Source: Rotaria socialis
Taxonomy: Eukaryota > Rotifera > Eurotatoria > Philodinida > Philodinidae
Assembly: GCA_905331475.1 (NCBI GenBank)
Contig: CAJNYU010004124.1
Coordinates: 1 to 64,000, forward strand
Direction: 5' to 3'
DNA: 64,000 nucleotides
Made by a program: the position numbers and the translations under genes. Shown in pieces: positions 11,362 to 23,245 of the stretch. The notes under the pieces were generated by a model that ran no database searches, was not told the DNA's origin, and saw only the letters and a program-made list of their open reading frames with translations. The first letter of the stretch is position 1. Each line of letters opens with the position of its first letter.

Positions 11362-14300
11362 TGCTGTACAAAATATTCATTCAAAACAACAAACACATCG
11401 TCCTTTTTAATAAAACGAAATAAAATTCCTTGTATTCTCTATGTTGAAACATTGCGTTTTATTTATTTCAATAAACAAATCAATTAATTTACATGTCACT
11501 CATTGATCGATCGAACTATTTGTACCGAAATAATTCTTATTGAAAATTATTAATTTATTCCAGCAACGAGCTCAATCAGAATCGAGCATCGTACATATAA
11601 TCAGCTATTTCATTCTGCAAAAATAATGAATCATGAAGCTATTTCTTTTAGATAATAGCGTTTGCATTGTATCAATAGCAATAATCGTTTATTGATTAAT
11701 GCATAATGTATGCCGTACAAACTACTGCATTTGACCCGGTTTTAATAGCAGTTGCTGGCGTCAAAAAGAAAATATATTTATTGATTGCGAATAAATCAAC
11801 AAGGGAAACAATATGGAACATTCTGCAAAAAACAGACATGTGTGAAAGTTATATGAAATTCGAGTTTTACTCGACAACCAAATTCTATGTGAATACTCAG
11901 ATGCTGCTTGGCAGATGAAACAATAGATTGTTAAAATGTCCATAATCGTTTGGATGATAGTATATAAAACGTTGTTCACCAAAGATTGAAGCCAAAAAGA
12001 AACCAAATAGTAAAGATTACCGGTTGGATTATCATGCTTATGCCTCTATTGTCTTATATGAGTTCTATTCATAGTTGTCTTAGCTTAGAACAAATGCAGA
12101 GGCGAGCAAACATCAATGACTACTTTACTTGAAATACTTTTTCTAAGCTCAAAACGGTTTGTACTGAAGCAATATAAAATTTAATTAATAGATTTCCATC
12201 GAAATTATGCAAAAATGAGTACCTATCGATATCAAGTTCAGATATTTTTTATTGAAATACTTTGATTTGTATGAAATTTTATCTATTTAATTATTTTCAT
12301 ACGAAATTATAATTAATCGATTTCAGTACGTACGAAAGGAATTTTAATAATATTGCGACAATTATCTAGAATGAACATAGTTTTTGTTTCTAATTCGAAT
12401 AAACGCTTCGTTGGTTTCGTTCTTTATAGCATTTTGTTTTAGAATTTAATTCATACTTCTAGCAGATCAGCAAGACTAAAAATGAATACACGTATTTCAC
12501 CAACTATTATTATACTTCCTGACATTGTAGATTATTATTCGACTGATCCAGATTTAAACTTTTTTGTATTTTTTTGTTGCCATTCTTTTTAGAAGATTTA
12601 AAAGATAGGATAATCGTTCAAAAGGCATTCGCTGATAGCACTCTATCAATGATGTAATAATGATCTGTTTTAACTGAAGTCTCTACATTCAAGAGATACT
12701 TTATCATGTTGTAACTCTATTACACTATTTTTCATAGCCATTGATCTTGCCTGTAGAAAAAGTAAAGTTGTTAAATCGAGGTGGAAGCTTATGATTATGA
12801 CAGGGTGTTAAATGCTTCAGATGATCGTGACAAAGCCTACACCGTCGTTTAAAAAAATTCTTATCTTTCTATCAATAGAAGCCCCTAGTTACTTAGAAAT
12901 GTTTAATATCATCTTTACCAAAAGTTCTAGCCGTACCTTGTGTACTATTAGGTTTGTTGTCCAACACAATGATTAAAAAAAATTTAATTTTTTTGCTTGA
13001 AGTTATCATTACTATTACATCTAGAATCGAGAAGACACTATCTAAAGCAACATTATTTAATTCCAAATATTACTACCATCATGGAAAGCAATGTTGAGAT
13101 GAGTTCAAGGGAAAAACAGTGTTCCTCATCACATGAAAATCAGCAGTGAAATTATATTGTATCATTTTAGGTAATGAGCAAAGAAATCATAATTGCAACC
13201 AGCGATAAATCCGAATTCTCTATAGTTATTTCACAAGTTCAATTGCCATCAATGGATTGAAAGGAACGCTACGCTCATTTTTGTTTCATCCATTTGCAAA
13301 TAATTGAGTTGCTAGTGAAGGTCGAATGATTTTTGATAAATTTATGAAAATTGTTTTTTGTTAGCTATTTAAAAAAAACATTTTATTCATGTAGTTTCTA
13401 ATTGTCTTTTATAGAAATCTTTGCACTTATTTTAGACCAACAAAGCCTATCAATCGCTTTGATGAGTACTACAGGTTAAAAAGACTAATTCAGCGTAAAT
13501 TCTTTCACTATTGACATTAATGGATAGCTATAAGTAGTTGTTTATTAGGATGTTCGCTATTTATTTTAAACAAAAGTGTCAACAGCTGATTTTATGAACG
13601 TTTTTACCTAGATCTTCTACTGCATGAGTGAAGTAAATGAAAAAAAATGAATTAGTAAATTTCTCGGATCTTTCTTCTCATGATTAATTCGACTATTATT
13701 TTGATCACCAGAGAGTTTTCGAATGTCAGCATTTAGATCTGATATTGATATCATTTACTGAGATAGATCAAAACAATAAAAATAGTTTTTCATATTTGAA
13801 CGAACACCTTCGTCAATCAAACTTGTGAAAAAATCAATCTATTTCGAACCGAAGGATTTGTTTTTCTTCTGAGTATAGTCGTGCTATAATAATCTCAAAA
13901 TAAATAGAGCAATCTCTGTCTCTCGATTGAATATTAAGCCTAAAGCTATTAATATATTCTAATAGAGGATTATAATTAAGTGATGTCTTAAAAAACTTAT
14001 ATTGAATTGTCGGTCTGAGATTATCGAAAACTCTGGGTGAGATGCGTCACTTGTGAATTTTAAAAATCATGAAATCACACTATAGAAACTATCCTGTTTC
14101 TACATCTATCATCGATCATTAAATTATTTGAATGGCACATAGACTATATAGTTATAGCAAAACAGTCAAGATTTAGTATTCAGTCAAAATAACTTTGCAA
14201 ATATCCGTCTTCCGTTTCAGAAAGAAAATTAGGTTTTCTATTTCTTTTTCTCATTTATGACGCTTGATAAAGTGCATCAATAATATAAATTAATTTCTCG

Positions 14301-15982
14301 TGACTGAACTATTGTTCAAATGTAATGTGCCTAACGGAAGCACTTTTAAGCCAAAAATACATATTTGTTACGGTAGAAATGTTACGATAAATAAGAAATA
14401 TTCACACAGTTAAAATACTTGACAATGATATTTCTTATCAAATAGGAGTACAAAAGGCAAGCGGACTTGAAAATTTCAAAATTTGTAAATATCAATTTGA
14501 CTATTACATATTGCGCATTCTACTTGCACCTAACCCGCATTTGTTTGCATTTTAATTCGGTAGTTGGTACTGTATTTGCTTTATTTAAATAGGAATGCTC
14601 ATCAAATCTAAAGTCGTGCGCATAGAAATATTTATAAATAGATGAATTCAATAATTAGCAATAATATTTCTTTTCATATTTAAACGACGCACAACATAAA
14701 GATTAAGTCTCAGTCATAAAATGAGAAATGCAAGTAAAAATTTTATTCGTCGACGCAAAGTCTATCAAAAAAACAAAACTATTCATTGCCATTATTTCAG
14801 TTTCTATTGTTTGCATTATAAGACTGAGAAGAAAATTCTAGGGAACATATCGATATGACAGTATGAATATATTGATTCACATATCAGCAGGGCATTCTAT
14901 TCACATGTCTGATCCGAAATGTTGCTCAGGTACCTCGTTATGCGTCATCACATCATATTTTCATTTGTGTCTATAAAGAATGTGCTCACAAATTAGTAAA
15001 TTAGACGTTTCACAGCAGAGGTTCGCGTGACCTATCGACAGCAGTGCTCTGAATAGAGTAAGATTAGTAGAGCATTTCTATCTCAATTTTTAATAGGATA
15101 TGGGAATACTTTTGATTTCTATGCCGTAATTATATTGTTGAAATACACAATCGGAAATAAAAAATCTGTGTGCTCTCTGTGAAAGCCAAAAATAGCTCAT
15201 TGTCAATGAAAGATTCATTAGATCTAAATAGATAAAACAAAAAATGAAGTTAATCATCAAAACGAGCACTATTAATATTTTGCATTTGCTTATATCATTT
15301 ATTTTACTATTCAACTTAACTCTCTTTTCGTTTGACACTGCTCTATAGAAAAATGCATCACGAGTATTCATATTTTTAACCTACTAATATATTTTCATTG
15401 AATAATTCATATGAGTATTTGTCAGGGGAAAATAATTATATGCATTCATATTTCGAGAGCTTACGCTTACTCGATAAATATGTGCACCCAATGTTCGTTC
15501 GCTGTATTCGAAACGCATTCGCTGATAGTCTCTGATCTTAATTAATTATAAGTTTCTAGTTCAAAAATGAAGATTGAAATACAAGTACAAAGAATTGATT
15601 CCCTAAAAAAAAGAGATAATCTAATAAAATGGGTTCAAGATCACTATAGAAGTTTTGTATTCCCTTGTTTTCCATAAGGTTTCTCTACCTAAACAAAAAA
15701 AACTAGTAGGTCGAACCAAACACAAAATTAACGATATACTTCATTATTATAGATAGTACTTTCTTGGTTTAACTCTAAGGTGAATAAATATAATCGCAGT
15801 AGTGAAAATCATTTTGAAATAAAACCATTTTATGACATAACTGACACTATTATATTAAGATTGCATTTCGTTTGTATTCGACAAGCATCTCATATAAAGA
15901 CGACTAATAATAATCGTGCATGAATGCGACTCATTGCTTTTCTCTAGAATTCTTAAATAAAAGATAGAGAAAGAAAAAAGTA
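11362..15982. other. Gene-free spacer, right arm
   Basis: Mirror of 3073-7693. AT-rich and stop-dense. The 70-aa frame at 11706-11918 and the 93-aa frame at 15090-15371 (- strand) have no recognisable features. No RNA gene seen. Confidence 0.6.
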
Positions 15983-15990
15983 TATATAAG
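15983..15990 (+). promoter_or_regulatory. TATA box of protoglobin A
   Basis: TATATAAG, 56 nt upstream of the ATG at 16046, directly after a purine-rich (AGAGAAAGAAAAA) stretch. The short leader fits a TATA-driven gene. Confidence 0.5.
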
Positions 15991-16045
15991 CTGCTCAAGA
16001 AAAAGCAGAGAAATGTGCGGCCGCGATCATTTTAAAATTCTCATA

Positions 16046-16690
16046 ATGGCTGAGCATATCGACAGAGCTCGACTCAACATTGATTTATCGTATCGTTTTA
16101 AATATGTTTCAAAATTTATTGACTTCAAACAAGAGGATATTAAAATTCTTAATACATTAGAACCAATAATTAATCCAATTCTTCCAACTTTGGTTGAAAC
16201 AGTCTATAAAAAATTATATTCATTTGATATCACAAAACAATATTTTCTTATGCGTAATGATGGTTTTGAAGTGTTTGCGCCAAACAAAGAAACCGGTCTA
16301 ACATTAGATTCTGTTCAAATTGATTATCGGAAAGATATGTTAAGCGTGTTTCTAAGACGAATATTAACACAATCTGATTGGAACGATTCATTTCTTCAAT
16401 ATTTATCACGTGTCGGAGAAATTCATACAAACAAAGGTGGCGCATCATCAATTAGTGTTGATTATATACATATAAATGCACTGATCTGTACGTTGGAAAA
16501 TACTTTTATTGATACCATATGGGCTGTGGAAAGTATTGATTGGGGAAAGAAACGTGAAATTTTGCATGCATTGAGTAAATTCTTTTGGATACAAAATGAT
16601 TTTTTCACCATGCAATACGGACTTTCAATAAAAGAAAAACACATATCTTTGGTGCCGAAAATAAACTTGTCGGGCTGTTTCTTTCGATGA
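16046..16690 (+). CDS. Protoglobin-like protein A
   Basis: 214 aa, same family and residue spacing as its paralogues: MAEHID start, RFKYVSKF near 18-25, DITKQYF at 61-67, W112 and proximal His127 in YLSRVGEIHT. The SVDYIHIN segment and the terminal FFWIQNDFFTMQY helix follow. It is the most divergent in the second helix (EDIKILNTLEPIIN). The last four residues are CFFR, so a single cysteine sits at the CaaX position, though with an unusual final Arg. It is intronless. The open frame continues upstream to an ATG at 16013, but the extra 11 residues are not conserved. A TATA box lies 56 nt upstream. The lone Cys could be prenylated or S-acylated, or be incidental. Confidence 0.85.
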   Translation: MAEHIDRARLNIDLSYRFKYVSKFIDFKQEDIKILNTLEPIINPILPTLVETVYKKLYSFDITKQYFLMRNDGFEVFAPNKETGLTLDSVQIDYRKDMLSVFLRRILTQSDWNDSFLQYLSRVGEIHTNKGGASSISVDYIHINALICTLENTFIDTIWAVESIDWGKKREILHALSKFFWIQNDFFTMQYGLSIKEKHISLVPKINLSGCFFR

Positions 16691-16967
16691 ATCTCTATTT
16701 AATCGTTATGTTGTTTTTGTCATTTTATTGTAAATAATAGAAGAAAAAAATTAATTATTATATATATATCTATATGTATTAATATTGTTAGTTAGTTAAA
16801 TTATGCTAGAAGCAAATGACGAGATGGGAAATCTCAGACAAACTTTTCTTTAATTCTGATATTTTGATAATGAAAGATTAGCTTTTTCCTACTCCAAAAA
16901 TCTATTTAATAATTAAAGTTCTTATGTATGCTTTTACAGAGACAATCCTAATTCTTGTTTTATTAAG

Positions 16968-17069
16968 AAGGTTGATACATTAGACATGAAATAGTTCTCT
17001 TCTTCTATTTAATTTAAATTTAAATTAAATAAAAGAAGAGAACTATATCATGTATAATATATCAACCTT
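16968..17069. repeat. Long hairpin, right-arm copy
   Basis: 102-bp near-perfect inverted repeat, 51-bp arms, centred at 17018/17019. Half of it resembles the sequence just downstream of the PLE 3' end (about 21420-21470: aaataaaagag, atcatgtctaa), so it may be a PLE-associated terminal sequence. Confidence 0.8.
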
Positions 17070-17359
17070 CCCAGATTGATCACAACAGACTCGTTTACGG
17101 TCTGTTTATCGACGGTAAACGATGTCAAAACGGTATATTTACGGCAATAAATAGGCCGTATTTGCCCGTAATACCTGGCACAGTAATACGGCACCGTAGA
17201 CGGGACTGAATTTGCATGGTTTACGACTGTTTGTGCTCGGTACTCTCATGATCATACGGTCCGTATTACTGCGTCAGATATTACGGCAAACTTCCACCCG
17301 GAAAGTAGTCATTAATTAACCGCAAACGGCCGTATACGGCCCGTACTATTCGATCTGGG
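17070..17359. mobile_element. CCCAGRTCGA-type MITE, right-arm copy
   Basis: Right-arm mirror of 1696-1985. Ends cccagattgatc and, inverted, cccagatcgaat; interior rich in ACGG/CCGT. No clear target duplication. Confidence 0.6.
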
Positions 17360-18935
17360 TTCCCATGTTGTATAAAACGATTCGTTAACGGCCATAAACG
17401 ACGAAAAAATGGCAGCCGTTGCAATGACCAGTAACGAAGCATCGGAAAACGATGTGATAAGGCGAAAAATGGTGGCCTTTTAAGTGGCAGTTTTTGTATT
17501 GTCGGAAACGACTACCTCCTAAGGCGAACGTTATTTTGCCGTTTTGCATCTCTTTTATTTTTAGATATAAATATGGGTAAAACACATACTTAGACACTGT
17601 CGCTCAACCTATTATATTCATTTTATTTTATTTTATTGTAATCCATTGTAGTTTATTTTATTTTATTTATTTAGTGTTATTTAGTGTTATTTATATTATT
17701 TTATTTTTTAGATTACTGTATTTTATCTATTTATTTTATCTTATTTTAGTCTATTATTTTTCACTTTTTAGAATTTTAGTTCTTTTATTTTATGCATTTT
17801 ATTTTATTGTATTTGATTTGATTTTGAGAAATAAAATATAAATGACCAATGTAACACTCATTTTAAACTACAAAACGGCGTGATTGAGAGGATAAAGGAC
17901 GAAAATAGAGTCCTTTTATCACTCGACCTTTTTCATCGGAAAAGGCCTTAAACGATGTCGTTAACGTTTCGAGAAAAAATGCTCCGTAATCTGAGCTGAC
18001 GGAAAACGGTGGTCGTTTTTCATCATTTAGGACATTAATTACACCGTTTCTTGACCGTTTCAGGCAGTTGAATGCAATCTTTCAGGCGGTCCGAATGATG
18101 GACTTGGGTTCTTAACAAAACAAGAATTCAAAAACCTCTATGGATAGAGAATTTATATCATTACACACTGTTTGGAAAAATTATACAAGAAAACAACAAT
18201 AGAAACACAAAACATTAGATTTCTTGTACAATTAAAATAACATAACGTAATACCAAATGTGTTCAAATTAAAGAACAACACAAATTTGAATAAAAATGAA
18301 AAATTATTAAGACAAACTATGTACAAAATTAGGAACAACACATTACAACATAAACAAAAGCAATTAAGATATATTATATAATATTGAAATTAATACGCAA
18401 AACTCAATATTAAATCATTATTTTAAAACATCGCAACCAACACGACGACATCAAGATAATCTGAGATGGATAAATAAATTTAATGAAAATTTTGAAAATA
18501 AATTAATAAAAAAGCACGATAAGAAAATAAAAACATTAAAAGAAAACCAAGTGCAACAACAATCACCAAAACCACAAACAAAAACGATGAATTCAAAGAT
18601 AACATATGATACATCAAATGTTACTATAATATATTAAAAACTCATTGAAGTCAATAACAATTAAAAGTACTATCAAAAGGGTTAAAATTTGTTCCAAAAC
18701 CGAGATCAATTAATACAATAACAACTGTGGTAAATTGTGAAAAATCATTATTCTCAACATCAAAATTAATAAAGTGCAGCAATATCAGAAATATCAACAT
18801 TTATTCAAAAATGGAGAAAACCTACTAAATTTAACATGAATAAAGAGGAAACAAAATTATTAAAAGAAACAAAATCTAAAAAAAGATATTGTCATAGTTC
18901 AAACTGATAAAGATGGGAAAATAGTTATTATGAAC

Positions 18936-19139
18936 TAGAGGTGTCGGGTTAGCATTAAAAGTGAAAATAATACATTGCTTTATTTCTCCAGGAAAGTTGA
19001 TGAATAATAAATCTTTAGAATTAAAAGTAATATCGGTGTTAAGAATGATAAATTAGTGAATAAATTAGCATTAAGTATTTTCTTTATCATAATACGCCAA
19101 TGCATTATTTTCATTTTTAATGCTAACCTGACACCTCTA
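18936..19139. mobile_element. hAT-like MITE inserted in the PLE
   Basis: 204 bp with terminal inverted repeats (tagaggtgtcgggttagcat / atgctaacctgacacctcta), flanked by a perfect 8-bp target duplication ttatgaac (18928-18935 and 19140-19147). Removing the element and one duplication rejoins the PLE frame at VIM-N. The 8-bp duplication is typical of hAT transposases. It encodes no protein. The visible palindrome ends inside it only because the window starts there. Confidence 0.88.
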
Positions 19140-20145
19140 TTATGAACAAAAACGACTATTTTAATAAAATTGAAGAAAAATAAAATGATCTGAATGCTTA
19201 TGAACAAATCGAAAAAGATCCAACAACAATAATTAAAACTGAAATCAATAAAAAGATTACCAAGATGTTAAATCAAAACACATACTATTTAACATCAATC
19301 GATGATCTTCCTAAAATTTGTGGTCAACCTAAACTACATAAAATTGATATTCCGATGAGAATTGTTACTTTTTCGAGAGATACAATAACATCACCAATAT
19401 CTCAATTCATATTCAGAATAATTAAAAGAATTAAGAACAACATTAAGCGACGTGGTATGTAATAAATGAAATTTTATCAAAATTATTGCAGATGCTAAAT
19501 TAAATCAAGACGAACATTTAGCGAGTCTTGATATTCAAGATTTATATGCAAACATACCAGTCAGCAAAGCCATCGATATTACATTAAAACGGCTTGATGA
19601 ATCTAAGAAATTGGACAATTTACTATTTACCAAAACTGATGTTAAAGAACTACTAATTCTAGCGTTAAAGAACAGTTATTTTCAATTTAATGGTAAATTC
19701 TACAAACAAAAAACAGGTTTACTTATGGGTAATACATTATCACCAATATTAGCCGACATATACATGGATGAATATCAAAAACAACATTTACATGAAGTAA
19801 ACATTCCAAATAAAATATGGCAATATGTTGATGACATTCTAATCATTACAAAAATGAATAAACCACAAATGGAATAAATGTGTATATGGTTTAAATAAAA
19901 TACGTGGAACAAATAAATTTTCCTCAGAATTCGAACAAAATGATCAAATAAATTATCTTGATACAATGTTAACAAAAACGATAATAAATAATGAAATAAT
20001 ACTTAAAATTAGATGGTTCCGAAAAGATACACCTGCAGATAGGCTATTAAACTATGAATCAAGCCATGGAAAATCCATCAAAAATAACATCGTTGAAATA
20101 TGATTACACGGATTTTAGAAACAACTCAAGACAACAAAGATCAAT

Positions 20146-20446
20146 CCAGGTCGACTGATCCGACATCGGATCCGATAGGAACCTGGAAGTATCCTACAAT
20201 CCGATACAATTCTATTGGATTCTGGGTCGAGTGATCGATGTCGGATCCTCAGTGTCGGAATCCTACGAACTTCCGATGACATACAACGGTTTTTCCTTGG
20301 AATTCATAAGAATCCGACATCAATTCCTCGACCCGGAATCCAATGATAATTCTGTAAGATCAGGCAGGATCCGATAAAATCCTATTGGATTCCAGTCGGA
20401 TCGGATGGGTTCCGATAGGTACCTACTATCGGATTGCTCGACCTGG
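20146..20446. mobile_element. CCCAGRTCGA-type MITE inserted in the PLE
   Basis: About 301 bp between the RT thumb and nuclease parts of the PLE. Termini ccaggtcga and, inverted, cccaggtcga. The interior repeats TCGGATCC/ATCCGAT motifs many times, many of them palindromic. I could not define a convincing target duplication. The ends match the elements at 1696-1985 and 17070-17359. Confidence 0.72.
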
Positions 20447-21321
20447 GAACAAGAGGATTTAAATAAGTTAAGAAACATGTTATTAAAATCAAATGATCCA
20501 TTAAAAGAAATTGAAAAATTAATTAAACAAACATGACAAGAATTTAAATCAAATAAAAAGAAGTCCAATGATAAAAACGATGATATAGCCGGTCAGATTA
20601 AAGATGCAAACAATGATGAATTTATTTGTAGTTTAAGACAGATTACTATATGTTCCTGGTATGGAAGTTCTTAAAAGAAGACTCGATAAGAAATTAAAAT
20701 TAAATTGTTCTTTTCCTATCCATACAAACTACAATCACAATTTAATCAATCATTAAAATTTCCATCAATATCTGTTATATATCATATTCCGTGCTCATGT
20801 AAAGAAACCTATGTTGGACAAACAAAAGTAGGTATAGATAATCGTATGAAACAACATTCAAAAGCTATAAATGATAATGAAAATAATAGTAATTCAGAAA
20901 TGATTAAACATTTTCAAGAAAAGAAATTGCAATGTCTATTTGATACAAATGATACATTTGTAATTGAAGAAGAAAAATATTATTGGAAAAGACGCACAAA
21001 AGAAGCAATATACTCAATAATAAGTGAGTCAGTAAATGCACATGATGAAATTAATGCAGCAGGGGCACCAATAGTACATAAAGCAAAACGTCTCATTCAA
21101 CGAAAGATCGAATGAGTTCGAGAAAATTACATCAAATACAGCAGACCTACAGCCTAACGAAAAACGAGACAGTGACAATGATACGGAAAAGGATTCAATC
21201 CTCAGCTAGCTATTACTATTACGTCTTGTTTTCCGTATCACTATCAAAGTATGACTAATACTGAAAGAAAAGAAAAAATTGTTTGTATGTATATATGTCA
21301 TTTTGTCTTAAATTTTCATGT

Positions 21322-21354
21322 CTGATGAAGTATCTTATCGAGATATGAAACGTC
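21322..21354 (+). ncRNA. Hammerhead-ribozyme-like core at PLE 3' end
   Basis: CTGATGA, then a GTATCT-TATC-AGATAT helix (one G-U pair), then GAAA and CGTC. This is the conserved hammerhead order CUGANGA - helix II - GAAA, about 205 bp after the GIY-YIG stop codon. PLEs are known to carry minimal hammerhead motifs in their terminal repeats. I did not find partner strands for helices I and III, so activity is uncertain. Confidence 0.45.
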
Positions 21355-21360
21355 ACAATT

Positions 21361-23061
21361 TATAAATTTTAAATTTAAATAAATAAACTATAAGATCAAA
21401 TCAAATTAAATTGATTTAAATTTTAAATGAAATAAAAGAGAAATAAATCATGTCTAAGAGATAATATTAGTATCATGAGAAATAATTCCTAGTCTGTGAC
21501 AATATACATATTATTAGTTAATTAATACTTGAGTATGAAAGTTTCTAGTGGCATATATTTCAAGTGTTACGAAAGAATGCCACATTGATCTCCTACGGAA
21601 GGAAACTCGACCGGAAAAAATACTTTCTACGTAATTGGTAACTCATTCTGACGTGAATTAGATAAGATTTGTATTTATAATCCAGTCGGATCAAATACTT
21701 CTCCAAATATTGTCTATCTATTCAATTAGAATTCCAAAGAAACGCACAAGTGAATTTCTAAATATTTCTTCAGCGTGAAAAAAAGTTCCCATTATCTTTA
21801 TACTTACTTATTTTAAAAACCTAAAATATTGCTTCTAGTCCATTAAGAAAAAACTCGACTAGAATGCAAAAAAAGAAAAAAAGTGATCTTTGTATATCCC
21901 ATGTAAAACAAGATCGTAAAAAATCTGATTATGAATCCAATTTTTTTTCACATGAGTACTCATTCCAAAGAATAAAATTATTTATGAATGACCCTATTAA
22001 ATATTATAAAATTAAGTACAGAAAGTCATAATTATCTCGCTCAAATGAGTATAAAATTTAAATCTATATGCTAGATATTGTGAAAGAAAACTAAGGTTCG
22101 TTTTTGCGTGTTGACAACTCATCTAATTAATATTTTTCCTTTCAAATGCACATCCAGATGAAGTATTTCTCAGGTCTTCTTTTCTGATTGACATCGACTA
22201 AGTTAGTTGATATAATAATATTATGTCAGTCAGCATCTGTACTGTGTCGATATTAAATAGAATAGTATTCTAAATGCCATATAGTCTTTGGTTTTCGACA
22301 GTCTGTTATTTTGTGTAGTAAATTTGTCCTTGATATTGAATAGGTTAAGGCTACAAAAGAAAAATCGTGAATTTTGTTTAGTAAATGTTTTTTTAAACAT
22401 TTTATTACGCCTTAATAATATTAATTTATTGTAAATGACTTTCAACATTGAGAACTCACTAACGACATGTTGTCTACCTTATTTTATTTTATTTTATTTT
22501 ATTAATATTATCGTTATAAAGGCAATGCCCTGTGTAGACATTTTTATTAAATAGGAGCTTTGTTTTTTTCTTCAGTTTAATTACTATGCAAATAACAGTT
22601 TTTAATAAGATCATTTTACGTAGTGTTTATTATTTTTATAACCAGAAACAATTGATTACATACCTAAATGTAAATCGAAACATCGTTTTCATTAAAAAAA
22701 TATTCACTGAATAAAATAGTAATGATAATGTAACGCATATACATATTGATTCAATAATTAGATTCATTTTCTACAGCAAAATGTTCCGTCTTTATAAAAC
22801 TTTTGTCTTGTTACAGTCGCTGACTAGTAACATTCATTGATGCGTATCAAACAATTGGATTACACAAGAATATAGTTCCGTGTTTCACGGCTTCGCTATT
22901 CTTTGTAGTATTGATTGTTCTTTTCTCTCCTATAGAAATTATTTCTGCAGCGCATTGCCACCACTGTGTCCTCCTATGGCATGAGTGAATCAACAGGCAT
23001 TTCTCCGAGCGGAAATTCTAATGAAAAATACTAGTAGATTATAGAGTACTGATTGATGTGC
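21361..23061. other. Gene-free stretch after the PLE
   Basis: Starts with AT-only sequence related to the hairpin at 16968-17069, then unique AT-rich DNA with a short TTTTA microsatellite at about 22479-22503. No gene or structured element recognised. Confidence 0.5.
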
Positions 23062-23069
23062 TATATAGA
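23062..23069 (+). promoter_or_regulatory. TATA-like box of protoglobin C
   Basis: TATATAGA about 180 nt upstream of the conserved ATG at 23246. The region between holds a GA-rich tract (about 23135-23200). Confidence 0.35.
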
Positions 23070-23245
23070 ACGATGCTGCATTAGAAATCATGCATAATAA
23101 AACATCATCTTTCTCTCTGTGGCGCATCTCGCACCAGAGAGAAAGAAAAAGAGAAACAAAGAGGAGAGACAGCGAGAAAAAACAACGCGTAAAAATCCGA
23201 GAGAAACAAAACTATTTGGTGCTAAAGCATTTTTCTTTCTCACAA

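Larger units (their letters stand above)
16948..18126. repeat. Composite repeat block, right-arm copy
   Basis: Mirror of 929-2107. Outer inverted pair at 16948-16967 and 18108-18126. It holds a hairpin (16968-17069), a MITE (17070-17359), ACGG-rich segments (17375-17560, 17875-18095) and an A/T low-complexity tract (17615-17827). Nothing coding. Confidence 0.6.
1..19054. repeat. Giant zero-spacer palindrome (inverted repeat)
   Basis: Every feature at x on the left recurs in reverse complement at 19055-x on the right. I checked this directly at the extreme ends, near 1.3 kb, 2.05 kb, 5.2 kb, 9.0 kb and at the centre, and saw no mismatch. Identical open frames throughout obey the same coordinate sum, so there is no net indel across 9.5 kb, even in A/T runs. 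The arms meet between 9527 and 9528 with no loop. The left arm runs to the window edge, so the palindrome may be longer. Bdelloid genomes are known to contain palindromes, but those usually show divergence between arms. Identity plus zero spacer also fits a fold-back read or assembly artefact. Confidence 0.97.
18385..21115 (+). pseudogene. Degenerate Penelope-like element (RT + GIY-YIG)
   Basis: Fragments read in order along the + strand. The N-terminal region (about 18390-18935) includes FVPKPRSIN and DKDGKIVIM. An RT start at 19148-19460 carries LPKICGQPKLHK and IPMRIVTFSRD, the PLE form of the G-L-P-K-x-H-K motif. The RT core (19480-19877) carries SLDIQDLYANIP, GLLMGNTLSPILADIYMDE and the catalytic YVDD. 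The thumb region (19880-20140) contains FSSEFEQNDQINYLD. The GIY-YIG nuclease (20705-21115) carries YHIPCSCKETYVGQTKVG. At least three frame breaks, internal stops and two inserted elements (18936-19139, 20146-20446) make it dead. The first 550 bp lie inside the palindrome. Confidence 0.85.
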
